From positions 1,015,501-1,079,500 of the forward strand of contig JACEHZ010000594.1 in the NCBI GenBank assembly GCA_017893485.1: a DNA stretch of 64,000 bases, in the 5' to 3' direction. The translations under genes were made by a program, and so were the position numbers. Origin of the DNA: Hemerocallis citrina. Its lineage: Eukaryota > Streptophyta > Magnoliopsida > Asparagales > Asphodelaceae. Below the pieces are notes generated by a model, which was given only the letters and a program-made list of their open reading frames with translations, did not search any database and was not told the DNA's origin. Position 1 is the stretch's first letter. Each line of letters begins with the position of its first letter. Of this stretch, positions 46,701 to 57,164 are shown one piece after another.

Positions 46701-47110
46701 CCTTTGTTGGAGGAAATTTAGTTACATGAAGGAACAAGAAGCAAAATGTTGTTCCGCGCTCTAGTGCAGAGGCTGAGTATTGCGGAGTAGCTTTAAATAT
46801 AGCGGAAGCTTTATGGCTGAAACTCTTGTTGCAGGACCAAGGCTATGGTCCGAATGAACCTATGAAAGTGTATTGTGATAGTCAAGCAGCGTGTGATATT
46901 GCTGCTAACCCGGTTCAGCATGATAGGACGAAACATGTAGAGGTTGACAAATTCTTCATCAAAGAAAAAATAGATGAGAAAGTCATTGAGATATCGAAAG
47001 TGAAGTCAGAAGACCAGCTCGCAGATATCCTAACCAAGGCTGTTTCGAATCGGCTCTTCTTCAAAATTTTTGACAAGTTAGGCATGTTCAATATCTATGC
47101 ACCAACTGGA
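43730..47110 (+). pseudogene. copia-3 polyprotein remnant
   Basis: Domains in order: protease WIIDSGATDHIT (about 43837-43875); pre-integrase WHRRLWHASFGYL with the C..C knuckle FRCDVCELAKGHR (44265-44385); integrase core FVTFIDDYTHMT, LRSDNGG and QNRVAERKNR (44480-44760); [45 protein letters not shown], then YVDDKIVTGDD (45600-46190); RNase H MYLAHTRPDFSYALSV, YTDADWAGS, CDSQAACDIA (46463-46960). Stops and frameshifts occur at many points (for example 44524, 46094, 46456, 46727). The catalytic boxes are largely legible, so it is younger than copia-1 but dead. Confidence 0.9.
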
Positions 47111-47159
47111 GAGGGGGAGTTGAAATATAGTATATTCTGGCTATCGTTTGTAAATTGTT

Positions 47160-47800
47160 TAAATTATTTTTGAACACAGTAAAGGAACATCAACAACACT
47201 ATACCTAACCCAAACCTCCCCTCCCCTCTCCTGCTGAACTCCGGCTCCGACTCACCCAGGCTCCTCCCTCTCCTCCTCCTCTGATCTTCTTCTTCGACCA
47301 CCCTCCCTACTCTGCTTTGCAACCTGACCTCATCCATACCAACTGCAACCTTCACCCCATCAACCCTCTCCTTTGGTTATGCTTTCGGAACTGGAACTCA
47401 GGGGGTGCAGACCTAACGAGAGGGTCCGCCACACCCCTACAGCCACAATAACCCCCCTCCAACCGTCAATATTCAGCTTCCAACCCCTCACAGACCTCAA
47501 CCTATGACTACCTCACCCCCAAAAATGGTCCCAAACCCAAACCCAAATCCTACTGCTACTTTACAACCTTGCCAAAGGGAGGGTGAACCATTGGGGCTCA
47601 GCGGCGCTAGCTCCCCCCAGTGGGCACATCGTAATGCACATCCTAGGCATGGGGGGAGAGGCCCAATTCATCATCGCCCGTCTGAAGTGATACAGCTGAG
47701 AGGACGGGCCTAAAGTGGGGGTCCGCCTACTGGCCAGTATCGGTGTAAGAGAACTCCCACAGAGGGCCGACATCATGCTCAACAGCATCAACAACATCAC
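47160..47800 (+). promoter_or_regulatory. LINE 5' UTR
   Basis: C-rich, G-poor leader of the LINE (CTCCCCTCTCCTGCTG, CCTCCCTCTCCTCCTCC) preceding the basic N-terminal part of ORF1. L1 elements carry an internal promoter in such a leader. No specific initiation motif could be fixed, and frames here are broken. Confidence 0.45.
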
Positions 47801-50800
47801 AGCACTGAAGTGTAGTTCAGGGACAATCACAGGGACGTTCATGCAAGAAATAGAGAAAGAAGCTACCGTGATACAAATCATAAACCCCATCTTCACAGGG
47901 AACCAAGAAATCATCGCAGGGAACCGAGACATCACCACAGTGAGTATAACCAACACAGGGACCCTATCTAGCACCTCTACAATCACAAAGATCATGCACG
48001 TCCAATATCCCTTCCAAAACCAACGGTGCAAATGCACCACCACTCACCTCCAAATGCTACCTCACCACCAGTGGAACCCAACCAGCAAATCCAACTCCAA
48101 CCTCATGCTTCCCCCCCCCCCCCCCGCAACTCCCACCAACTACCGCCAAGAAAGCCGGCCCTTAGCCCTCCAAGGTCCAGCATTGTATGGGCCCAAAGAT
48201 GGGGTCCAAACGATGGATCTAAGGAGGGCGAGGGACTACCTCCGGTTGGGGTAGAGGCAGAGCATTGGCAAGATGTTACTTACAAAAGAAAAAGAAAACC
48301 CAATTTGCCACCGCCAACATCAAAGCAAGACAGAAAGCAACAGAGAAAAGGAAAGCGCAAACCAGTGTCGTGCTTCAATTGTGGAGAGTTGGGGCACTTT
48401 CGATCGGAGTGTACCAAAGAAGTAAGGTTCCTGAGATGTATGATGTGGGGCCATTTATCTTATGACTGCACCAATGTCGTTGCTTCAAACGACGACGAAG
48501 AGAGACGCGTGTACAGGGGTAGATCACCTGACAATCCAGCGACGATCAAGCTCGCAACTATTCTTGCTACTATAAAAAAACAAGGAAAAATGGCTTAGTC
48601 AATGGTGTGCGGTGGCTCGAGTGACTGCAGGAAGACCATCGGCAACCCATGTTCTCCAAGCTTTGAACGCGTGATGGCCGATGAAGGCGCACCGCGACTG
48701 GGTTGTCAAGAGAATGTGTCCCCTTCAGTTTTTGGTCTCTTTCCCATCACCACAAAAAATGACGGAGATCACTGGAATCACAACAGTAGATTTTGGGCAT
48801 TTCAAGATGGAATTTAAAGCTTGGTCGCCGAACTTCGGTGCTGAAAAACCTCAGGGAGAAAGATACTGGGTGTGGATTCACAACATTCCATTGCATTTTT
48901 GGAAGAAGGAGGCATTGCAAGAGATGGTCTCCGACTTCGGCACAGTGGAAGATATCGACGAGAAAACAGTTCGTCGATCGGAAATAGTATCGGCAAGGAT
49001 ACTGATCAGAACTAGGGACATCGCTTTAATGTCGAGATTCGCCAAGGTGTTCTCTTATGAGGACTCCTACCTCATACGCTTTGTCCTCGAAAAATGTGCA
49101 GGGAGAGAGGAGGAAGTAACCTCCATCACGCCCCCATCACACTCATCCTCTCTAAGAGACAGCCATAGCTACAAGGAAGTTGCATCGCCAACTTAGGAGC
49201 TCACTATCGACGAGACCAATGAAGTGGAGCAAGCACACCGAGAGGTGATCATGGCGGCCAGAGAGATGGAGTCTCAACGGGAGGCTTCAGCGAAGGGATC
49301 AGAGAAGGGTGGATCAGGGAGGGACGCCGGTGATCGACTCCAAAGCCAGATCAAGGGATCCAACGGCCATGATGACACAAGCCCAGATTTGGTTAACTTC
49401 TCACTTTCAAGGGCGAATCAGGAAAAATGGAAGCGGCAGTTGGCTCAAAGTGGAACTCAGCTGCTGCAAAGTGGTCAAGCTCTGCATGCAAGTAAGGAAG
49501 GACTCACTGAGGAGCAGACAGGGGGGGACAGAGCTTGCATGCCCCAAAAATGGCAAACACCAACCTCGTACTGCTTCGGGACAGGAGTTGGTGAGGGGCA
49601 GTGCCAGCATAGGGAAGAAGCCAAGTCAGAGAGCTCCTTCCACCAGAGAGTGGGTAGAAAGGGTTTGGAAAGCACCAGAAAAGCAAAAGGTGGCTCCTTT
49701 GGATCAAGAACACCAAGAGTCTGCCAGCGTATGGAAAGCACCAGAAAGGCAAAAGGTGGCTTCTTTGGACCAAGAACACCAGGACTCTGCCAGCGTGGGG
49801 AAAGTGACGGGCAAGGATCTGCTCAACCATAGAGAAAAGAGCTCTGCGGTGAGCAAGATTGACGCTGAGGGAGTGGGTAGCAAAGTTGCTATTTTGAGAA
49901 ATGGCAAATGGGGTAAAGAAGACAGCGGAGAAGGAGGAAGTAAAGAAGAAAGTTTTATCGCCCCTTCATTTTTAATGCCACGAATGTCGATAACCACGCC
50001 ATCCGTCTCCACCGATAATCCCCCCAATCCGAAGTTGCCAGCTGGTATGAGCGGTGTGAATACCGCTCTCAGAAGTCAAGCGGTGGGCGTTGCTTTCGAG
50101 GGGAGCATTAAGTTGGCTTGCAGGTGTGGGTTAAGTTATCCCGCAGAGGAGAGTAAACATAATGGGTCGGTGTGTGAGCAATATATAAGCATTAATGGGC
50201 CCAAAGAAGGGTCCAAAATGCATTTTATTATCTCAGAAACTAGTATATCTTCAGTGTCGGATATTCTGACACAATGTCAGATGGGTTACGGGCCCACTGA
50301 GGGGATCGCAATGACAAGCACCACTATTACTATGGAAGCGCCAATATGTGGGCTCAACGAGGAGTCCACAACGAGAGAGCCTACTCCACTACTAAAAATT
50401 CAACATACAGATAGTGATGAGGACCTGGAAGGGCGGCTAAATCTAGAGGAAGAATTCACATTCACAGATGACGAGTCAGAGGATATAGAGTTCATCGCTA
50501 ACACTCAGAGGGAGATCTTGCCTGAGATGGTCTTGTCCACACTTCCAGAATCAGCACTTGGAGATAGTACTGGACAGTCGCGTAGGGTGGTTGGGTTCAG
50601 AGTTCAGCGATCACCCAAGAGTGCTCATGTGGAGTCCTTGGATGACAATCTCGAGGTAGCAGCGGCAGCCAAAGCTGCTAAATTCGACAACGGAGGTACG
50701 ACAAGTTATTTAGCTACTATATTAAATTTCATGTCAGATTCTGAAGTTCTTTTCCTAGCTAAAACATGTGGGTTAGAGGTATGTGACACAGAGCGTATTG

Positions 50801-50958
50801 CCTTACTTCTCAACAAAATTAGGGGTTGGGAAACTGAAAGAGTTAACACTTGTTATGAGAACGTTCTAGGAGATAGCGCTGGGTCGACAGACATCCCCGA
50901 GGATGAAGTCGGCCCCACACCCACACCAACGATCACCCTTGACATAGTCCCCCAATGA
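47800..50958 (+). pseudogene. LINE ORF1 region (RNA-binding, CCHC knuckle), broken
   Basis: An Arg/His-rich stretch (RDVHARNRERSYRDTNHK) leads, past one TAG near 47970, into an open frame at 48026-48598 with a Pro-rich part and a zinc knuckle CFNCGELGHFRSEC followed by CMMWGHLSYDC. A frame shift leads to 48681-49196, with WVWIHNIPLHFWKKEAL and IDEKTVRRSE, resembling a DUF4283-type RNA-binding segment. A further shift leads to 49309-50958, a 549-codon low-complexity acidic tail with repeated VWKAPE(K/R)QKVA(P/S)LDQEHQ units. This tail ends 4 bp into the ORF2 start (50955). ORF1 proteins coat the element RNA. This copy is interrupted at least twice. Confidence 0.75.
48111..48125. repeat. Poly-C run of 15
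   Basis: An uninterrupted C run in the Pro-rich part of LINE ORF1. It is a likely slippage site and a possible cause of the local frame changes, or a place where the base count is uncertain. Confidence 0.8.
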
Positions 50959-53900
50959 ATACACTATTCTGGAATGTCAGGAGGTTGGGGGATAGAGGGA
51001 AGAGAGGTATGGTTCGGGACGTTATTAGCAATTCCAAGGCGGAAGTGGTAGGGCTACAGGAGACCAAACATCAACACTGGCTCAAACTTAATAGAATAGG
51101 GGGGCACAGAATCAAGGAATGGATATTACGCCCATCAGCAGGAGCCTCAGGAGGGATCGCTATTGGGTTCAACTCAGAGATTCTATCCTGCACTGAGGTA
51201 TACAGTGAAATGTTCTCCCTGACTGCCCAACTGAAACGACGGTCTGATGATTGGATGCAGACGGTGACTGTCGTTTACGGACCGAATTTGGCTACAGATC
51301 GAGATGCCTTTTGGCAAGAGCTGGTCGATATCCGACATCGTTGGTCTGGAGCTTGGATTGTTGGAGGGGATTTCAACATCACCATATTTTCTTTCGAGCA
51401 CAAGGGAAGAGAATCCAATGACAGACACAGAGAGGAGTTCAACAAGGTGATTACGGAGCTAGAGCTAATCGATATCCCTATTAATGACAAACTATTCACA
51501 TGGTCTAATATGCAAGCGACTCCGGTTATGGCTAACTTAGATAGGATACTAGTATCAATGGAATGGGAAGCTGAATTCTCATTAGCTACTGCTAGGTCAA
51601 TTCCTAGACCCACGTCAGACCATACTCCGATCCTGCTTGATGTGGGAGTACGTGGAGCGCAGAGGCCACAAAAATTCAGATTTGAAAAGGCCTGGCTGGA
51701 AATTCAGGGGTTCCATCACATGGTGATGGAAAATTGGGCGCTCCCAACTATTGGCAGAGACGCTGCATCTCGGTGGTATGAAAAAATCTGCAGACTGAGA
51801 AAGTGGCTGCGCAAATGGAATCGGTCTAGGTTCTCGACCATCTGGCGTACAAAAGATTCCTTTTTGGAAGGAATCGATGAGCTAGAGAGGGTGGAAGAGA
51901 TGAGAGTCTTGTCACAAGAAGAAAGAAACAGACTATTAGAGCTTCGGGGAAATGTCGCCAATCTTTATAAGTTGGAAGAGATCAAATGGCAACAAAGGTC
52001 AAGGATTTCGTGGCTCAAAGAGGGAGACGTGAATACGGCCTACTTCCACAGAGTGGCTAGTGCGAGACGTAGATCCAATCTCATCCTATCAATACAGACG
52101 GAAACGGGAACATTGCAAGATGAAAATGTGATCTCCACAACTTTTCAAAATTACTACAGGGGCCTCTTTGGAAGGAAGAATGATTTCAGGATCCCTTTGA
52201 GGGAAGACTATTGGCAGGCATACCAGAATGATTCTGTGCAAACTCTCTCCAATTTGGAGGAACCTTTCTCGGAAATGGAAGTGAAAATGGCCATCAACCA
52301 AATGGGAGCAGACAAGTTACCTGTGCCAGACGGCTTTCCAATGATGTTCTTCCAAGTGTTCTGGGAAGAAATTAAAGGTGACATTATGGCACTGATGGAG
52401 GAATTTTTCAATAACAACCTCAGATTAGGCATGTTCAATTTTGCGGAAGTTGTCCTGATACCCAAACGGGAGGAGTCTAAGCGCGTGGGGGATTTCAGAC
52501 CGATTAGCCTCATTAATTGCTCAGCGAAGATCATCACAAAGGTCCTGGCCATCCCCCTGGAGAGTATAATGGATAATATAATCAGTAAAACCCAGATGGG
52601 TTTCGTCAAGGGCAGATTTATCCTGGATTGTGTGGCCACTGGTGAACAAGTTATCCACCACTGCCATACGAGGAATTCTAAGAACTTCCTCCTAAAACTA
52701 GATTTTGAGAAAGCATATGACTCAGTCGACTGGGATTGTCTGCTGGAAGCTCTCAGAAAGAGAGGATTTGGGGACAAATGGGTAAGATGGATCAAACAAT
52801 GTCTACAGACTAGTAAAACGGCAATTTCGGTGAATAGGCGGCAAGGTCCGTCGTTTCCCTGCAAGAATGGACTCCGGTAAGGGGATCCGTTATCCTCACT
52901 CTTATTCACTATTGTAGCAGATGTGCTGAGGGGAATGCTAGAAAATTGTCGGAGAAAATGTTCGATTACGCCCGTGGCAAGCAGCTCCTCCAATCAAGGG
53001 TGCACGATTCTCCAATATGCTGATGACACCCTACTGTTTGGGACTGGGACCAGATCAGAAACAGTCTTCTTTAAAAGGTTCCTCTACTGTTTTGAAGCCT
53101 GGTCAGGTCTGAGGATAAATTTCCACAAGAGTGCACTGATTCCCATTACCCTCTCTGATGAAGAAGCTCGAGAACATGCAACTATACTAAATTGTATGAC
53201 GAATGAGTTCCCAATCACATATTTAGGGCTCCCACTCAGACCAGGGAGACTCTCTAAGTCGGACTGGCTGCCGATAATAGATAGGGTGGAGGACAGACTG
53301 TCTGGGTGGAAAGGAAAATCACTGTCACTAGGAGGCAGAGTGATACTCATTAACTCAGTATTGGCTAATCTGCTCATTTACTACATGTCTTTTTTTGAGC
53401 TTCCAAAGTGGGTTATCCAAAGAATTGACCGAATCCGAAAAAGATTTCTTTGGAAAGGGGCAAACTCGAATAGAAGAGGTTACCACCTGATCAAATGGAG
53501 TATTGCATGCATGAAGAAGAAGCATGGAGGACTAGGCATCATCGACCTTAGAGATATGAACCTTGCCCTTTTGGGGAAATGGTGGTGGAAGGTTTTTCAC
53601 CACGGTGGGGAAGGTTGGCAGGATTTCATTCCACCATACCTTCGGGGAAAAGGTACGAGAAGTCTAGGCTTTCGAGTGGGGGCTAAGGTCTCCCGATTCT
53701 GGAAAGGAATTACCAAAGCAAGCGGACCGTTCAACTCAGCAGTTACGTCGACTATCGGTAATGGACGGTGCACCAGATTTTGGTGGGATAAGTGGTGTGG
53801 TGCTCATACTCTGAAGGAAACTTTCCCAGAGCTGTTTGCAAAAACGAATCGACCCAATATCTCTGTGGCAGAGACTTGGAAGAGGGAAAATTAGGGGCCG

Positions 53901-54620
53901 CCGTTCCGAGGAGCACTTATCCCAGGATTACTTCAGCAACTGCTCGAATTGCAAACACACATCGCACGGTCCGGGAAGATGTGCACCCAAGGACCAGACC
54001 AGATGCGATGGGGATCAGAGACCAAGGGAGCTTTCACGGTCAGATCCCTGTATCATCGAATTCACTTCCGGAGATGCAGACCCAGCTGGCCACAGGTCTT
54101 ATGGAAGGCGAAAACACCACTGAAAGTCAGAGTCTTCCTCTGGTTGGTGCTAAATAATGCAATCCTCATGAGAGAGAACCTGGCCAAAAGACAATCCCAG
54201 ATTGCGACTGACTGTGGGTTCTGTAACATGCACACAGAGACTTTGAATCACCTTTTTATTCACTTTCCAAGGAGTAAGGCGACTATGGTAGAGGTTTTAA
54301 GAGCCCTAGGAACAAGTGACTACCCCAATGACTATGAGGATTTGTGGATCGGCCCCAAATTCGCAATGAGTTGCCACGAAATGAAGGATGCGTGGTACAT
54401 TGTCATTGCGGCAACTACATGGGTGTTATGGCTAGACAGAAACAACTTTTATTTTCATGCTTCATGTAAGAGTATTTCTGGTAACCTTACTCATATCATG
54501 CATCTTATTTCCTTTTGGGCTACAGCTGCCGCCACAGGAGCGAGAGGGAGGATTGCCAGAATCTTCCAGGTGAAGGATTTTGATGATGAGGAGGTAGAGT
54601 TTGGGCCGACACTGGACTGA
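50955..54620 (+). pseudogene. LINE ORF2: endonuclease, reverse transcriptase, zf-RVT (two stops)
   Basis: One continuous frame of 1222 codons including the terminator. Endonuclease/exonuclease/phosphatase domain: FWNVRRLGDR, GLQETKH, GGDFNIT, SDHTPILLDV (residues about 4-235). Reverse transcriptase: RPISLINCSAKIITKVLA, LLKLDFEKAYDSVDW, QYADDTLLFG (catalytic YADD). C-terminal zf-RVT: W...TPLKVRVFLWL with C..C and H. Only two in-frame stops: TAA at 52878-52880 in NGLR*GDPLS, where Gln is normal, and TAG at 53892-53894 after WKREN. No frameshift. ORF2 nicks target DNA and copies the RNA. The ATG overlaps the end of ORF1. A relative with these two codons intact could be active. Confidence 0.93.
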
Positions 54621-55075
54621 GGGGCGGCGCCATCCATACTCATCAGAGTCTCAATAGCTGCAATCTCTGCTAGTGTGTTTCGACCCACTGTAATTTTGGT
54701 TGTTTTTGATGTATGGAGGATTAGACCCACCCCCCAGGGTTTTGTTGGGGGTTTATATTTTATTTCCTGCACTGTTTTTTATTTTCTGCTCTGTACTTTT
54801 GTAACTCTCCCGGTACACCGGGGTTGTTTTATTAATTTCTTATTAATGAAACAGGATGGCTTTATTCCACCTTTTACCTAAAAAAATATAGTATATTCTG
54901 TTTCCTAATCTATAGGAAACAGATTCTCCAAATCTCTCATCTCGTCAATCTTCTCTCAATCTCCTATCTTCTTCTCTAAGAATGTAATTCATATATATAG
55001 ATGTATACAGTAGAGAAATAAATAAATAAGAAAGATTATTTTCCCCAAATCTGATTCCAATATTTCTACAAGTAT

Positions 55076-55627
55076 TAGCTATATATATCCCTGGAAATAG
55101 TCTCCTAGATATCTTGAATATCTATGATATAATGATTTAAGCAAGCATACGTATAATCATCTTATAATCATAAAGCATCATAGAGAAATTCTTCTTTACC
55201 AAAAAAATTAAATAAATAAATAAAATAATGAAAAATATAATTAATAAATCTTAAACTAAAATTGTTTTGGTTGGAATTTTGGAGTTCATGTTAATCTTCT
55301 ACTAGATGGTTTAAAACCATGATTATCTCTAATTAATTAGGTGTTGATTTAACTTAGTTTCTATTTAATTAGTTGTTGCCGTTTATATTAGTATATTTAT
55401 CCTAGTTTGTTATAAATAAAATTATGTTAGTCTGACTAATTTTTATGTTCTTATACTCTTTTTAAAGAGTAGAATAGGGCATGTATTTTACATCTTTTAA
55501 AAAAAAAAACCAAAGGGTCCTACTTCATAGAGTTCTCTTGTAGACTGATAACAGAAGCTGGAGATTATATCTGGTGGGCGGGCAATCTAAGAAGAGGGAT
55601 CTTTGTATTATTTTCTTATTCCTAATA
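55076..55627. other. AT-rich intergenic DNA
   Basis: Between copia-3 and the TRIM-like LTR. It contains A-rich runs near 55200-55240 and 55498-55510. No gene or element was recognised. Confidence 0.4.
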
Positions 55628-55765
55628 TGTTATGATCCAAATTTAGTCCAACATCGGTCATATGGAAAATCAATGTTGGATAGTTATAAACTTGGGTTCC
55701 CTCTCTTTAACAACTAGCTTTTAAGGGTGAGTTCTTCTGGGTTCCTAACAATTGGTATCAGAGCC
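55628..55765 (+). mobile_element. TRIM-like LTR with adjoining primer site
   Basis: TGTTATGATCCAAATTTAG...TGGGTTCCTAACA (55628-55750, 123 bp) is followed two bases later by TGGTATCAGAGCC (55753-55765), the initiator tRNA-Met primer site. It contains the CCAACATCGGTCATATGG / CAATGTTGGA arms common in plant TRIM LTRs. I found no partner LTR downstream, so only the 5' part of an element remains in place. Confidence 0.7.
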
Positions 55766-56280
55766 AACCCCATGCTTCTTAATTCGCTCTAGAGGCTTAA
55801 TTAAAATAACTGATAGCCCATCATTTTGAGTCTTTTTAACTAGATGGGTAATTAAGAGATATGGTATATATTGTTGGGGACAAATATGAAAATACATATT
55901 TGTGAGGGACATACATGATATTCACATATTTGTTAGGGGTTAAAAACCCTATATTTTTTTAAAAGCATGTATACAAAAAATTTGCACATTGTTTAAAGTA
56001 AAATATGCAAAATATATATCATCGAATAACTGAGAAGAAAGAACCAAGAGGGTTTGTTTTAAATGTGGGTTTCGGGTTTCGGGTTTGAATTTGAATGTGG
56101 GTTTCGAGTTTGAGTTTTTATTGATTTAAATGTGGATTTGCTTTTAAACCACCCAAATTTAAAGCATCATATTCAGTCAAGTCCAAACCCAAATAATTTA
56201 AACAAAATTCTTAAGGTCCAAATATTTAATTTTTGGGGCCGCTAATAACAATATTTTTTTACGTGCAAAATACGTATCTA
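55766..56280. other. Remnant sequence after the TRIM-like LTR
   Basis: AT-rich DNA with repeats of GTGGGTTTCGGGTTTCGGGTTTG near 56068-56120. It may be interior of the truncated TRIM element. No coding region seen. Confidence 0.4.
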
Positions 56281-56385
56281 TATTTATGAGGGAAGTACAA
56301 ATTTGGGGCACCTAAAATTGCAAATTATCCAACGACCTGAGGCGGTCGCCTCACCGGCCTCTAGGGTAGGGCCGACCCTGTCTGG
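56281..56385. mobile_element. Relic of a hAT-like transposon terminus
   Basis: The stretch GGCGGTCGCCTCACCGGCCT followed by GGGTAGGGCCGACCCTG resembles, from memory, the ends of some plant hAT-like elements that finish in CAGGGCCGGCCCTG-like sequence. Only one end is present and no target duplication could be checked. Weak evidence. Confidence 0.35.
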
Positions 56386-57038
56386 AGACAACAAGATCCT
56401 TTGACTATGATGCTCATATATACATTCATTCTTTCTTTTACAACAATATATCATCATGGTTTCTTTTACTTTACAGGTTTTAAATGTAGGTGGACATGTC
56501 CAAATATCGGCTGAAAAGTATGTCATTTAGTAGGGTTGGCAAACGGGTCTAACGGGCCGGGTCGGGTCGAACCCGCCCGGGTTGGAACCCAACTTGGGCG
56601 GGTTCGGGTCGAGTCCTTGGGTTAACCAGGCCGGGTCGATAGAGTTAATTCACGACCCGCCCAACCCGTGAACCCTTTTGGGTCCAAACCGAGTCGGGTC
56701 GGGTCGAGTCACGGGTTGGCCCATCTAAAGTTTTTTTTTTACTTAAACAAAAAATGCAATGTAATTTTAATAATAAACAAAAAATGTAATAATAATAATA
56801 AGATTGAAAGAGTGAAATTGCTAAAAAAAATTATATATTATTAATATGATTTCAACTTATACAAGTTTCACAATTTGTAATAAGAAATAAAAAATTTCTA
56901 CAAATTTGTTTTATACAATAACAAATTTCTTAGATACAATTTCAATTTACTTTAATTTTTCTAATTTTAAATAACAAACAAAGATTTTATACAATTATTC
57001 ATATATTTACAATTGTCTTCAATTTGTTGGTCTTCAAT

Positions 57039-57039
<1 letters not shown>

Positions 57040-57073
<34 letters not shown>

Positions 57074-57125
57074 GGTCTTGAATTCTTCATTTTAGTTGCT
57101 ATTGTTGTTGTTGTTGTTGTTGTTC
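57040..57125. repeat. Two (TTG)n microsatellites
   Basis: Runs of TTG triplets near 57040-57074 and 57099-57125. Read on the minus strand they follow the end of the hAT transposase and would encode poly-Asn or poly-Gln. Confidence 0.85.
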
Positions 57126-57164
57126 TGGCGAGGTACTCCCACTTGTGGACGTGTCGAACACTTT

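Larger units (their letters stand above)
47140..54883 (+). mobile_element. Full-length L1-type LINE, nested in the copia-3 3' LTR
   Basis: Flanked by a 17-bp duplication AAATATAGTATATTCTG at 47123-47139 and 54884-54900, with a short A run at the 3' junction, as expected of target-primed reverse transcription. It spans about 7.7 kb with a pyrimidine-rich 5' UTR, an ORF1 region with a CCHC-type knuckle, and a complete ORF2 (endonuclease, RT, zf-RVT). The duplication is perfect and ORF2 has only two stops, so the insertion is fairly recent. Confidence 0.93.
42832..55070 (+). mobile_element. Ty1/copia retrotransposon with short LTRs (copia-3), carrying a LINE
   Basis: Perfect duplications AGTAT at 42827-42831 and 55071-55075. 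The LTRs are 192 bp each; the 3' one is split by the LINE at 47140-54900. The primer site TGGTATCAAAGCC follows the 5' LTR at 43024, and a GAGAGGGGGAG polypurine tract precedes the 3' LTR at 47118. The polyprotein remnant has protease, integrase, RT and RNase H in copia order; short LTRs and motif style suggest the Ale lineage (inference). No gag domain was recognised. Without the LINE the element is about 4.5 kb. Confidence 0.92.
47118..55070 (+). repeat. 3' LTR of copia-3, split by the LINE
   Basis: LTR parts 47118-47139 and 54901-55070 join to 192 bp, the same as the 5' LTR. The first base has changed so that the start reads AG instead of TG. The break carries the LINE and its 17-bp target duplication. 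Confidence 0.88.

Noticed and set aside
47715..48254. Overlapping open frames 47504-47713, 47715-48254 and 48265-48465 as separate genes
   Set aside because: They are alternative frames of the C-rich LINE 5' UTR and ORF1 region; the CCHC knuckle is only in the 48026-48598 frame.
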